This document shows, one piece after another, positions 17,140-26,044 of a DNA stretch of 64,000 nucleotides. Position numbers and translations under genes: made by a program. Below the pieces are notes generated by a model. The model was not told the origin of the DNA. It searched no databases and saw only the letters and a list, made by a program, of their open reading frames with translations. Source of the stretch: Gaetbulibacter_A sp043876815. Lineage in GTDB: Bacteria > Bacteroidota > Bacteroidia > Flavobacteriales > Flavobacteriaceae. Every line of letters starts with the position of its first letter. Position 1 is the first letter of the stretch. Location of the stretch: the NCBI RefSeq assembly GCF_043876815.1, contig NZ_JBAWKA010000005.1, forward strand, positions 186,001-250,000. The letters are read 5' to 3'.

Positions 17140-17169
17140 ACAAAATTAGTTTAGTTAGTAATTGGTATT

Positions 17170-17177
17170 CAAATTTA
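17170..17177 (-). promoter_or_regulatory. Promoter -7 box of the galactan sus operon
   Basis: On the minus strand TAAATTTG fits TAnnTTTG exactly and lies 31 bp before the susC ATG. The tandem AGGGGTAAA operator begins 19 bp upstream of it, overlapping the place of the -33 box, as expected for an activated promoter. Confidence 0.55.
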
Positions 17178-17196
17178 ATTACTACTGTAGTTTAGC

Positions 17197-17228
17197 AGGG
17201 GTAAAGATTCATTGAATTGAGGGGTAAA
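17197..17228 (+). promoter_or_regulatory. Tandem AGGGGTAAA operator of susC (probable HTCS binding site)
   Basis: AGGGGTAAA occurs at 17197-17205 and 17220-17228, 23 bp apart, about two helical turns. AraC-type HTCS regulators bind such direct repeats. A related arrangement stands before the GDPD gene at 22579-22609, so the HTCS gene encoded next door is the best candidate regulator. Confidence 0.6.
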
Positions 17229-17281
17229 AACTAGTTTAAATTGTATTATAGACTTAAATACTAAATTGATGACTTCTAAAA

Positions 17282-20200
17282 TCAATTTTTTATAAATTCC
17301 GATGGGTTCTTGCCAAAATGTTGTTTGAAAATTTTGCTAAAATATTTTCGATCAGAATACCCTACATGGTAACAAGCATCCTTTACTGAAAAATTTTGCT
17401 CTGAAATCAAACGTTTTGCTGTCTTTAATTTAAAATCTTTAACAAATTCAATATAACTCATGTTAGTCAGAGCCTTGATTTTTTTATAAATGACAGAGTG
17501 ACTCATCCCCATTTCATCGCAAATAACATTGATATTTAATTCGGGATCAGAAATATTGTCCTCAATGATTTTAATTAGTTTACTCATGAATTTTTCATCA
17601 ATTTTGGAAAGGTTTAATTCACTAATTGGGATCAATTCGTTTTTCCAAAATTTGTCATGTAAAAGCGACCTGGTTTTTAATAGATTTCTAATTCTGCTTT
17701 TTAAAAGTTTTTCATGGAAAGGTTTAGTCACATAATCATCAGCTCCAACATCAAAACCTTCTATTTTATGTGTAAAGGAAGCTCTTGCTGTTAAAAGTAT
17801 TACAGGAATGTGGGAGGTTCGAGAATTTGTTTTTAGCTTTTTGGTAAGTGTTACCCCATCCATTATAGGCATCATAATATCACTTATAATAATATCCGGC
17901 AATGTTTCCTTAGCTACCTCAAAGGCTTCTTTGCCATTTTTCGCCTCTAGAACCGTATAGTCCTGCGATAACAATTGAACAACGTATTCGCGTATTTCGT
18001 CATTATCTTCAACAATGAGCAGGTTTGCAGCGTCTTGAATTTTGTCTTTGGATTCTTTTTCTTCGCTTAGTTCATCATATAAATGAGACTCCTCAGCATC
18101 CAAAAAATAATTTTCCAATAACTTTTCCTCATATTCGCCTGAAATATGCTCTTCTTTGAAATGTTCTTTCCCTTTCCTTAAAATAATTTTAAATGTACTG
18201 CCAAGGCCTTTTTCACTTTCCACAATAATATCACCTTGATGTAATTCAATGATGTATTTTGAAATGGACAGACCTAAACCAAAACCACCTTCTTCAGAAG
18301 TCGTGTTGACCTCTGTTTGATAAAATCGGTTAAAAATTTTGGCTAATTGGCCTTTGGTTAATCCAACACCTTTATCTTCAATTTCAATGATCACCTGATC
18401 TGATTTTTCTAAAACTGAAATTTGAATCGATCCTTTTTGTTGGGTGAATTTAAAAGCATTGGAAAGAATATTATAAAACACTTTTTCCAATTGATTTTTA
18501 TCAATCCAAACGGCAATATTAGGCGTTGATGATTTAAATGTGAAGTCTATATTTTTTTGAATCGCCATTTCCTTAAATGACAAATAAATTTCCTCACAAT
18601 AATCAACAATATTTGTTTTTGAAACTTTTAATTGAATTTCTTTTTGCTCTAATTTTCTGAAATCAAGGAGCTCATTTATAAGCTTTAATAATTTATTTCC
18701 ATTCTTTTTAATGGTATTTACTGGATTTGAAAGATCTTCATTCAATGTCTCACTTTTGGATATGAGTCGATTAATTGAAGCTAAAATCAAAGTGATAGGC
18801 GTTCGAATATCATGCGAAATATTAGTGAAAAATTGTTGTTTCAAGTTGTACAGCTCAATATCTTTTTCATGGGTCAATTTTTCTAATTTCAGATTAGTTT
18901 TCATTTGTTCCCAAGCCAAAATATATTTTCTGAATAAATAAAAGCTTAAAACGACTAAAAAGGCATAAAAAACATAAGCGTACCATTCCAACCAAAATGG
19001 TTTTAGAATAGTGATGTTGACAGAGGCATAATCATCTCCCCAATCACTTCCTGTTTCCCTGCTCTTTACCTTAAACGTGTAATCTCCAGGAGAAAGGTTA
19101 GTGTAGGTCACAGTGCGATCGTTTCCTATTTCTCGCCATGTCTTGTCAAAGCCTTCCATTTGAATGGTATATTCACATTTCGAGGAAAATGGAATTTTTA
19201 AAGCTGCAAACTCAAAAGTTAGAACATTTAAATTGTGCTTTAGTGTGATGTGGTTGGTAAGCGTGATGTTCTTTTCCAAAATTCCATCGTCGCCAATTGC
19301 TACTTTCTTATTAAAAAGCTTGAAATCCGTGATTTTAACTGGAGGATGACTATTTTCTTTTTTAATATTATCCGGATTAAATCGCACGGCACCATCAGAT
19401 CGCCCAAAGTATAGAAGTCCTTCGGAATCCTTAAAAACCGAGTTAATATGATATTCCCCTGCCAGATCGGAGTAATCGGTAAAGCTGTTTGATTGATAAT
19501 CATATTTGTAAATTCCTTTTTTTGTGCTGAACCAAATATTCCCAAGTTTATCTTCAACAAGGGCTACTTCTGATTGATTATTCAATTCTTTATCACTGTC
19601 GAAATGTGCGAAGTTTTTTGTCTTAGAATTGAATCGATTTATGCCTCCCTCGGAAGTTCCTATCCAAACATTATTTTTTGAATCTTTAAGAAGACTTAAG
19701 ATGTTATCCGACGTCATAACCTCGGATAAATCACCTTTGAGTTTTATCCGCGTATTTTTAAGTGTTTTGGTATTGAAAATATTGAGGCCACCGCCAAAAG
19801 TTCCCAGCCAGAGACTATCTCCTGTTTTTTCCATCGCAACAATATTATCATTACTAAGAGATGTGCTGTCTTTTTTATTTTCGCGATAAGCTGTAAAGGT
19901 TTCATTTTTAGTATCAAAATAATTGAGTCCGCCTCCCCAGGACGCTATCCATAAATTATGTTTTTCATCTTCAATTATAGCTCTAATATCATTAAAACTC
20001 AAAGATTCCTGGTTGTTAGCCTCATGTTTAAACTGTTGCGAGATCTTAGTTTTTAGGTTAAATTTAATGAGTCCGTTGGCATAGGTTCCTATCCAAAGAA
20101 TTTGGTCTTTACTTTTGTGAAAACATTGGATGTAATCACCTCCCAAAGAATTTCCGTTGTCCTTATTGTATTCCTTAATACTTTTTTGTTTGGAATTGAA

Positions 20201-21379
20201 AATGGTTAATCCTCTACCATCCGTTCCCAAAAACAGATTTTCTTTGTCTTTGTAAATTGATAAAACAGTGATAGGATTTAATCCCCTAATATCACTTGGG
20301 ATGAGGTCAAAATCATCCTTTTGAGTCAAAATATTGATACCATTCCAAGCTGTTCCAATCCAAATGTTAGACAAATCATCCTCAGCAATGGCATATATAG
20401 CATTTCCAGATAGAGAGGAATTGATTTGCGGGTTATGATTGAAATTATGAAAAACAGGTGAAGGGCTTTCAGGGTTTTTAACTTGAATAATCCCATTTCC
20501 ATCGGTCCCAACCCAAAGATTACCCATTTCATCTTTGAATAGAACACGAACTATGGCATTTTCTTTTTCTTGGTTTGAATTCGAAAAATAATTAGAAAAC
20601 CTTTGCTGTTCTATGTCGTATTTTAAAAGGCCGCCACCACTGGTTCCAATCAAAATGATATGATCACTTAGAGGTAAAACCGTATGTATGAAATCACTGA
20701 AAACCGATTCGTCTGCAGTTATATGGGTAAACTCTTTAAGCTCTGTAGAAAATTTATTTAATCCGCCACCAAATGTTCCAATCCACAAATTTCCATTAAT
20801 ATCCTCGCAGATACTTGAAACATTGTTTTCAAAAACAAGGTTGAAGTCTTTGTTTTGGTTATTGTAAGTTTCAAATGAATTTGTTCGTTCGTTAAAAAAA
20901 CACAGGCCATTTTCAGTTCCTATCCAAATATGATGATTTGAGTCCTCGTACAAACAATAAATTTGATTTGAAGAAATCGATTCGGGATTATTGGCATCAT
21001 ACTTATAGACTTTAAAATTATCATGTAATTTATCGTATAAATTTAATCCTCCACCTAAAGTAGCAACCCAAATTCTTCCTTTACTATCCAAAAGAATATT
21101 GCTTATGTTGTTTGAGCCAATGTTGCTGCTTTGATTATCGTAAACCTTAAATTCTTTACCATCGTAGCGGTTTAGGCCTGTTTCAGTACCAACCCAAACA
21201 AAACCATTTTTCTCTTTTATGATTCCCGTAATTCTATTGCTAGATAAGCCGTTAGATTGGTTAATTTTTTGAAAGTTAACAGGTGTTTGTGAAAACGAAG
21301 AAAAAATTGATACAACAGAAAAACCTAACAAAAGCTTGTATCTGAGTATTTCAATGACATTATGTTGCAAAAGCCTCAT
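17282..21379 (-). CDS. Hybrid two-component system regulator (HTCS) of the galactan locus
   Basis: This 1365-residue one-protein signalling system has the following parts: an export signal; a periplasmic sensor of many two-component propeller repeats (IWIGT.GGL type, ~residues 30-670); a Y_Y_Y domain (~680-785); one transmembrane helix (~790-812, WYAYVFYAFLVVLSFYLF); a histidine kinase with the phospho-acceptor in FTNISHDIRTPITLIL (~853); an ATPase domain (NILSNAFKFT, DKGVGLTKGQL); a receiver domain with Asp in IIISDIMMPIMDG (~1163); and a C-terminal AraC-type HTH (VKDACYHVGYSDRKYFSKIFKQHFGKNP block). Such proteins bind an oligosaccharide in the periplasm and activate the linked sus operon. 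Separate from susC by 142 bp on the same strand. Confidence 0.93.
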   Translation of the reverse strand: MRLLQHNVIEILRYKLLLGFSVVSIFSSFSQTPVNFQKINQSNGLSSNRITGIIKEKNGFVWVGTETGLNRYDGKEFKVYDNQSSNIGSNNISNILLDSKGRIWVATLGGGLNLYDKLHDNFKVYKYDANNPESISSNQIYCLYEDSNHHIWIGTENGLCFFNERTNSFETYNNQNKDFNLVFENNVSSICEDINGNLWIGTFGGGLNKFSTELKEFTHITADESVFSDFIHTVLPLSDHIILIGTSGGGLLKYDIEQQRFSNYFSNSNQEKENAIVRVLFKDEMGNLWVGTDGNGIIQVKNPESPSPVFHNFNHNPQINSSLSGNAIYAIAEDDLSNIWIGTAWNGINILTQKDDFDLIPSDIRGLNPITVLSIYKDKENLFLGTDGRGLTIFNSKQKSIKEYNKDNGNSLGGDYIQCFHKSKDQILWIGTYANGLIKFNLKTKISQQFKHEANNQESLSFNDIRAIIEDEKHNLWIASWGGGLNYFDTKNETFTAYRENKKDSTSLSNDNIVAMEKTGDSLWLGTFGGGLNIFNTKTLKNTRIKLKGDLSEVMTSDNILSLLKDSKNNVWIGTSEGGINRFNSKTKNFAHFDSDKELNNQSEVALVEDKLGNIWFSTKKGIYKYDYQSNSFTDYSDLAGEYHINSVFKDSEGLLYFGRSDGAVRFNPDNIKKENSHPPVKITDFKLFNKKVAIGDDGILEKNITLTNHITLKHNLNVLTFEFAALKIPFSSKCEYTIQMEGFDKTWREIGNDRTVTYTNLSPGDYTFKVKSRETGSDWGDDYASVNITILKPFWLEWYAYVFYAFLVVLSFYLFRKYILAWEQMKTNLKLEKLTHEKDIELYNLKQQFFTNISHDIRTPITLILASINRLISKSETLNEDLSNPVNTIKKNGNKLLKLINELLDFRKLEQKEIQLKVSKTNIVDYCEEIYLSFKEMAIQKNIDFTFKSSTPNIAVWIDKNQLEKVFYNILSNAFKFTQQKGSIQISVLEKSDQVIIEIEDKGVGLTKGQLAKIFNRFYQTEVNTTSEEGGFGLGLSISKYIIELHQGDIIVESEKGLGSTFKIILRKGKEHFKEEHISGEYEEKLLENYFLDAEESHLYDELSEEKESKDKIQDAANLLIVEDNDEIREYVVQLLSQDYTVLEAKNGKEAFEVAKETLPDIIISDIMMPIMDGVTLTKKLKTNSRTSHIPVILLTARASFTHKIEGFDVGADDYVTKPFHEKLLKSRIRNLLKTRSLLHDKFWKNELIPISELNLSKIDEKFMSKLIKIIEDNISDPELNINVICDEMGMSHSVIYKKIKALTNMSYIEFVKDFKLKTAKRLISEQNFSVKDACYHVGYSDRKYFSKIFKQHFGKNPSEFIKN

Positions 21380-21575
21380 ATAAATACTATATATTTTTTC
21401 CGTTTGCTTTCCTTTTTACAGTTAAATATAAAAGTAATCAAATTTAAAACAGTGGTTTTTAGCAAATCTCTTGATTCAAATGAAAATTCAATTTACAAAG
21501 TTAAATTTGTAAAAAAGGGCACAAATTTCAATTGCACCCTTATTAACTAAGTAAACTCAAATAAAAACAAACATT

Positions 21576-22514
21576 TTAATTATGTAATTTTCTTTCTCGT
21601 AAATATTCTAATAGCATTTCTGGCCTATCGGTTTGAATCATGTTAACGCCATTATTTACAAACCAACCATAAATACTGTCTTTGTTTTTAACCGCCTCAT
21701 TGTCATCATGACCTGCGTTTAACGAAGCCCAAAGGGAATTCACCCAAACACGGCTCCCATTATCTTTAATTTTTGAAAATTGTGTTAGGACCCCAGAAGA
21801 GTCATTGGAAAATACGATTTCGAAAGCTTTCACCTGTAGTTGAGATTGGTAATCGCTAATTGTTTGTATGGGGTCGTTGTCTGTGTCTAAATTTATGATA
21901 GGCATGAAAATGATGGTGTCTAATTTTTCACCAAAATCAGAAAGAACTTCACTTGCTTTTTTATTATAGCCCTTTAATACAATTTGATTGGTGGTCCCTG
22001 ATATTTTTGCTATTTCGAACGCCTCATTAAAATAATCATAAGCGCCATCCAAATTGACAAGAATTTTTCCTTTACAAGTGTTCAAAGCTTCCTCTAATGT
22101 TGGAATCCTATATTTTGTGTAAATACCGGCACCATTTTTAAGGTAAAGTTTTTTAATAGAATCTAAAGTCCATTCGGAAACCAAACCTTTCCCTGTAGTT
22201 GTTCTGTCCAGGGTTGCATCATGCATAATAATAAGGTGGTTGTCCTTGGTCTTTTTTACATCCAATTCCACCATGTCCACACCCATGTTTATAGCACTCT
22301 CAATAGCTTCTACGGAGTTTTCAGGAAAATTACGCCAATCACCACGATGAGCGATAACTAAGACATCCTTGCCCTGAGAATCATTTAATTTTTTTAATAA
22401 TGAATCTGTATTATTTGAAAATTCATTTTCAGATTCTTTGTTTTGTTTGCATGAATGTACAGACAAAATCAAGATAAGACTGAATAATAATAATTTAAAA
22501 AAATTGAAATTCAT
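21576..22514 (-). CDS. Glycerophosphodiester phosphodiesterase family lipoprotein
   Basis: A 312-residue lipoprotein (VHSCKQN lipobox, ~residue 22) with a full GDPD TIM-barrel active site: VIAHRGDWRNFPENSVEAI, MVELDVKKTKD and MHDATLDRTTTGKG, holding the two catalytic His and the metal-binding Glu/Asp. GDPDs hydrolyse glycerophosphodiesters to glycerol-3-phosphate and an alcohol. Its place beside the galactan regulator, and a shared operator, put it in the same regulon; a role on a phosphodiester-linked glycan or lipid in the periplasm is possible but unproven. Transcribed alone, upstream of the HTCS gene. Confidence 0.85.
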   Translation of the reverse strand: MNFNFFKLLLFSLILILSVHSCKQNKESENEFSNNTDSLLKKLNDSQGKDVLVIAHRGDWRNFPENSVEAIESAINMGVDMVELDVKKTKDNHLIIMHDATLDRTTTGKGLVSEWTLDSIKKLYLKNGAGIYTKYRIPTLEEALNTCKGKILVNLDGAYDYFNEAFEIAKISGTTNQIVLKGYNKKASEVLSDFGEKLDTIIFMPIINLDTDNDPIQTISDYQSQLQVKAFEIVFSNDSSGVLTQFSKIKDNGSRVWVNSLWASLNAGHDDNEAVKNKDSIYGWFVNNGVNMIQTDRPEMLLEYLRERKLHN

Positions 22515-22550
22515 CTATAGTTTATTGATCGTATAAAAGTTTAGTGCATT

Positions 22551-22609
22551 CAATATTAGAGAGAATTAAATAATTTACAGGGGTGGAAATTCATCAAAAA
22601 GCGGGTGGT
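22551..22609 (-). promoter_or_regulatory. Promoter and tandem operator of the GDPD gene
   Basis: On the minus strand TAATATTG (22551-22558) is one base off TAnnTTTG. Twenty bp upstream lies aggggtgga (22579-22587) and, 22 bp further, gcgggtggt (22601-22609). The intervening sequence also keeps attcat as in the susC operator. Spacing to the -7 box is the same as at susC within 1 bp. Confidence 0.5.
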
Positions 22610-23136
22610 TTTTTAATAAGGATCTTGACTTTATTAGATTTTCCAGATTTTTTTTATGGGAAATGCTCCAATGCTTACCCCCCCCTCTAAAAATTCTCTC
22701 GAGTAAAATTTAGACTAAACAGCGATGTAGGACAAAAAATATTTCTAATTATTTTACCACATATGCCTGAATAACTTAAAAGTCAATTTTAAAATCGTCA
22801 AAAGGTTGTATACAATGTATTTTTTCTTTTTATCATTTACAAACTCATTGGTTATATATATTCTTGGTGAATTTACTTACAAAGGAAGCATGCATTTATT
22901 TAGAGTGAAACTAACCTACATGAATATCAATTAGAACAAAAACTAGGATTAAGAAATTGACAAATTGGAGTGTTTTTTTAAAGATATTCAATTGAAAAAA
23001 GCCTAACCTTTTTTAGTTAAATAACTTTTTTAATTATACGGTTAGGCTTAATATTCAAAGGTTATCTAGAATAAAAATTTCCTTAGTGGCTTAATTATTA
23101 TAGAGCCAAAAGATATAGTATAACGCCCTCTTTAAC
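22610..23136. other. Gene-poor spacer with an inverted repeat
   Basis: No convincing gene. The visible structure is gcctaacc (23001-23008) pairing with ggttaggc (23040-23047) around an inner agttaaataact palindrome, probably a terminator or small structured RNA end. A run of C occurs at 22678-22685. Confidence 0.4.
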
Positions 23137-23388
23137 TTATTTTGTTAAAATGTCAAAATGATGTGTGAAGTAGTTTTGGCCATCTATACAGAATACAATT
23201 CTGCCCTCGTTAGTGATTTTTAATTCTTCACAGTAAAGAATTTGATGTTTCCTTAAAAAACCTATTTTCTGTATAACCTTTAACTTAAAGGGTGTCTGCA
23301 GTTTTATAATTCTATTTTGATCATTAACCACATAAATGATGTGTGGTGAGCAATATTTCAAAAGCTCAATCAGTTCTTTATTGCTCAT
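23137..23388 (-). CDS. Hypothetical protein of the island replication/recombination module
   Basis: The 83-residue protein has no recognised domain. It is Lys/Ile rich, with an N-terminal helix NKELIELLKYCSPHIIYVV and a C-terminal strand-rich part RIVFCIDGQNYFTHHFDIL. It lies 21 bp downstream of the DUF3871 gene and ends the four-gene minus-strand module, so it is probably co-expressed with it. Function unknown. Confidence 0.6.
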   Translation of the reverse strand: MSNKELIELLKYCSPHIIYVVNDQNRIIKLQTPFKLKVIQKIGFLRKHQILYCEELKITNEGRIVFCIDGQNYFTHHFDILTK

Positions 23389-23409
23389 TTTTAATAAAAT
23401 AAATTATGT

Positions 23410-24408
23410 TTAATGCACTACATCGTTATTCTGCAGAAAGTAGTTATCCTCGTTGTTTTTGATTGCTCCACCTAAATGGTTTACAAACTCATACGTGTTA
23501 CAGTTCCGGCTCAGAAAGTTATCTATGTAATTGCTTTTAGAGCTTTCGGTAAATAGGTTGTACAAATTCCAGAGAGTGATATAACCGTTATGGTCTGCAC
23601 TAAAATGAGGGTCATCAACATAGTTTTTAATAATATTATTGATTTGCGAATCTGTTGTTTTAAGTTCAAATAAGCCCTGCTTTTGGTTGTTATCTAAGCA
23701 ATTGTGGAGTTTCATTTTACCTACCAAATGGGCAAACTGCTCTTGGTTTATGGTATAATCTTGCAATTGCCTCATGACATCCACCTGCTGTTCTTGATTA
23801 TAGGTCAGAAATAAATCATGTGTCTTAGCTTTAAGCTCATCAACACTACTCACTCTTAAATCATCCTTTAATCCATCTGTGGCGATACATAGATTGCAAC
23901 ACACCATATTTTTGAAACCAATAAAGATTTTAAACTTTTCGATGCTTTTCTTCGAAAATAGATTTTGTTCGGAATAGCTACGTACACCACCAACGGTGAG
24001 ATTTAACTTTTGATTATTGATATACGCGTGCACATGAGGTATCTCTACCATAAAAGCCATGCGCTCATAATATATCGTCTTTTCATGTTCCAACAGTTCT
24101 TTGGCCGGTTTACCTATTGCAGAAGGAATACGCCCTTTAATAACATGGCTGGTTCTAATATTAGGCATCATTACCGTTCCTTCTGGAAATAGATGTTGAG
24201 CTGTTTCTCTCACCGCACTAATAAACTCAAAATGTGGTATTGTGGTTTCGTTATCTTTAGCGAAAACAGGAATGACACAATCCTGTTTTAGGTGTGAAAG
24301 TGTTACTTCTTGTGTATTGGCTTCTATAAATTTATTGTTATTTGAAATAGATGATGAAACTACTTCGTGGCTATTTACCACTTGTTGGGTTGCTGTTGTT
24401 AATTCCAT
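23410..24408 (-). CDS. DUF3871 family protein
   Basis: The 332-residue protein has the features I associate with DUF3871, a family found on Bacteroidota mobile elements: RTSHVIKGRIPSAIGKPAKEL, the MAFMVEIPHVHAYINNQKLNL block with NLTVGGVRSYSEQNLFSKKS, and IFIGFKNMVCCNLCIATDG. Its biochemical function is not known; the strand-rich centre is reminiscent of the DUF932-type phage/plasmid proteins. It overlaps the upstream ATPase gene by 38 bp, which implies translational coupling. Confidence 0.75.
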   Translation of the reverse strand: MELTTATQQVVNSHEVVSSSISNNNKFIEANTQEVTLSHLKQDCVIPVFAKDNETTIPHFEFISAVRETAQHLFPEGTVMMPNIRTSHVIKGRIPSAIGKPAKELLEHEKTIYYERMAFMVEIPHVHAYINNQKLNLTVGGVRSYSEQNLFSKKSIEKFKIFIGFKNMVCCNLCIATDGLKDDLRVSSVDELKAKTHDLFLTYNQEQQVDVMRQLQDYTINQEQFAHLVGKMKLHNCLDNNQKQGLFELKTTDSQINNIIKNYVDDPHFSADHNGYITLWNLYNLFTESSKSNYIDNFLSRNCNTYEFVNHLGGAIKNNEDNYFLQNNDVVH

Positions 24409-25303
24409 TTTGTTGTATAGATTTTGTGTTAATGATTTGTTTGTTGTCCGCTATCTGAGCTGTTTTCTCTATTTCAGATTTTCTCTCCAGAATAAGTGGT
24501 AATATTTGCTGTTTTAAAGCACCGTGTTTATGAAACAAATGCCTCAAGCCTTCTACTGTTGTGGTGGCTTTTATTTCTTGCTTCACATCCTCCAGTGAAA
24601 TACCTTGATGGCACCAAGCCTTTAATTGTTTACCTATATCAGCATTTATTATAAATTCAGGGTTTCCCTGGAATAAATTGGTCCGGTCTTTACTCACCTT
24701 ACACAAATGATTCTCGTTTATGAGCTCAAAGTTTACTGATAGCTCATATTCAAAACCTTCAGAAGTAATTTCTTTAGTACCGTGCTTAACCACTTTAGAT
24801 TTACCATTAGAACCAACATCTAATGAATAATCTGTTTTACGTCTGGAGGTAGTAATAATGTGGCATTTAGATCTTAGTATGGCGTCTATGAATTTCTGGT
24901 GCCTTGGTTTAACCCTAGCCCAATCCTGAAATCTACCGCCAAGTTGCTCATGGATTTGTAAACAGCCACCATCACCCTGCCACTCATGGCTTACGGAATC
25001 GATTATTATCACTTCCATATTGGATTTTTCACATATGCTTATGGCTTCTATATACCGTTCTGGGCTATAAGATGGGTTTAGGTTCAATACGTTAAAGTTG
25101 CCTAAATCTGAATATAGACTGGCTGATGCATTCTCTGTATCTATCACAGCGATTTTTGACCAATCACTAGTCATACCATAGGCTAATTGTAGGGCTGAGT
25201 AGGTTTTACCAAAGCCACTAGCTCCAGATATCCCTAAACGTAGTTTTACGTTGTGCCGTTTTGTTTGTTGTAATTGCATAATGTATTTTCTTTGTTTAAA
25301 CAT
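24371..25303 (-). CDS. RecA-like AAA ATPase of phage/mobile-element type
   Basis: The 310-residue ATPase has a Walker A GASGFGKTYSALQLAYG, a Walker B VIIIDSVSHEW, a conserved IAVIDTE strand and a TTSRRKTDYS sensor region. This resembles the phage Sak4-like/AAA_24 group of RecA-fold recombination ATPases. The C-terminal ~100 residues are helical and charged. A start at the internal ATG 24 bp downstream (MQLQQTKRHNV) is also plausible. In context it probably acts with DUF3871 and the 113-residue protein in element recombination or replication (inference). Confidence 0.75.
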   Translation of the reverse strand: MFKQRKYIMQLQQTKRHNVKLRLGISGASGFGKTYSALQLAYGMTSDWSKIAVIDTENASASLYSDLGNFNVLNLNPSYSPERYIEAISICEKSNMEVIIIDSVSHEWQGDGGCLQIHEQLGGRFQDWARVKPRHQKFIDAILRSKCHIITTSRRKTDYSLDVGSNGKSKVVKHGTKEITSEGFEYELSVNFELINENHLCKVSKDRTNLFQGNPEFIINADIGKQLKAWCHQGISLEDVKQEIKATTTVEGLRHLFHKHGALKQQILPLILERKSEIEKTAQIADNKQIINTKSIQQNGINNSNPTSGK

Positions 25304-25391
25304 ATATTTTGTTGTTTTTAGGAATAAAAAAAGAGCTTACCACGAATTAGCGGTAAACTCTTTCAAAGTGTTGAAAATGTCGAAAGTGCAG

Positions 25392-25733
25392 TTAATAGAC
25401 ACTGATTTCTTCTACCACCTGTTCCTCCATGTCCAAGGCTGGATCCACATATTCATACCGATGAGAAAGCGTTATAATCTCCCCGGTTTCCTCGATAGTG
25501 TATTCATAAGGATCTGTCTCCACTTTTCTAATGGTGCCTTCAAATTCACTACCTATGAGTGATGATGCTGTTTCTTCATCAAAGGTGGTGGCAACAAAGG
25601 CCGTTTTGGCTGTGATGTAAACTCTACCTGATCGTTTACTCTTAACAGGAACAGCACCCGATTGAACGATTAAGCCATAAAATTCTTCACCTTTTGAATT
25701 TTCAGCCTTCTTAATTTCTTTTACAGTTACCAT
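25392..25733 (-). CDS. Small strand-rich protein, first gene of the DUF3871 module
   Basis: A 113-residue acidic protein, MVTVKEIKKAENSKGEEFYG with later SGRVYITAKTAFVATTFDEE and a Glu-rich tail. The beta-rich pattern and position in front of a RecA-like ATPase would suit an OB-fold ssDNA-binding protein, but no diagnostic motif is visible. It leads the minus-strand module 25733 to 23137. Confidence 0.6.
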   Translation of the reverse strand: MVTVKEIKKAENSKGEEFYGLIVQSGAVPVKSKRSGRVYITAKTAFVATTFDEETASSLIGSEFEGTIRKVETDPYEYTIEETGEIITLSHRYEYVDPALDMEEQVVEEISVY

Positions 25734-25775
25734 AATTTAAATGATTTTAGTTACTGCAGTTTTATTAAAGGGGGG

Positions 25776-25812
25776 ACAACCCCCACCTGCTAAAAATTGG
25801 GTGGGGTTGTTG
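25776..25812. other. G/C-rich hairpin upstream of the DUF3871 module
   Basis: caacccccacc pairs with ggtggggttg around an AT-rich loop, with one bulge. It precedes the first gene of the minus-strand operon and could be a terminator for upstream transcription or a 5'-UTR structure. Confidence 0.45.
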
Positions 25813-25883
25813 TTGGAAGGCGACTCCTATTTTTAATATAACAAGTTAGAAAAAAATCAAAAAATAATTTTTTTTGATTAGTC

Positions 25884-25946
25884 CCGGTAACTTCTTAATT
25901 CAGATGCCAAGGATTAATTAAATCTGGCATATATCTTAAGAACCGG
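25884..25946. repeat. Imperfect inverted repeat left of the cassette array
   Basis: ccgg, ttcttaa and atgcca blocks at 25884-25909 are repeated inverted at 25924-25946. It sits between the DUF3871 module and the first cassette and resembles a decayed attC-like palindrome. Region 25734-26044 otherwise has no gene. Confidence 0.35.
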
Positions 25947-26044
25947 AATACAGATAAGAGGGTCTAAAGTTCCTGTTATCCGGAGAATAAGTCCCAAAAA
26001 GGTGTATATTTACCTACATATAACGAGTTGCCTGTAATGCGAAA

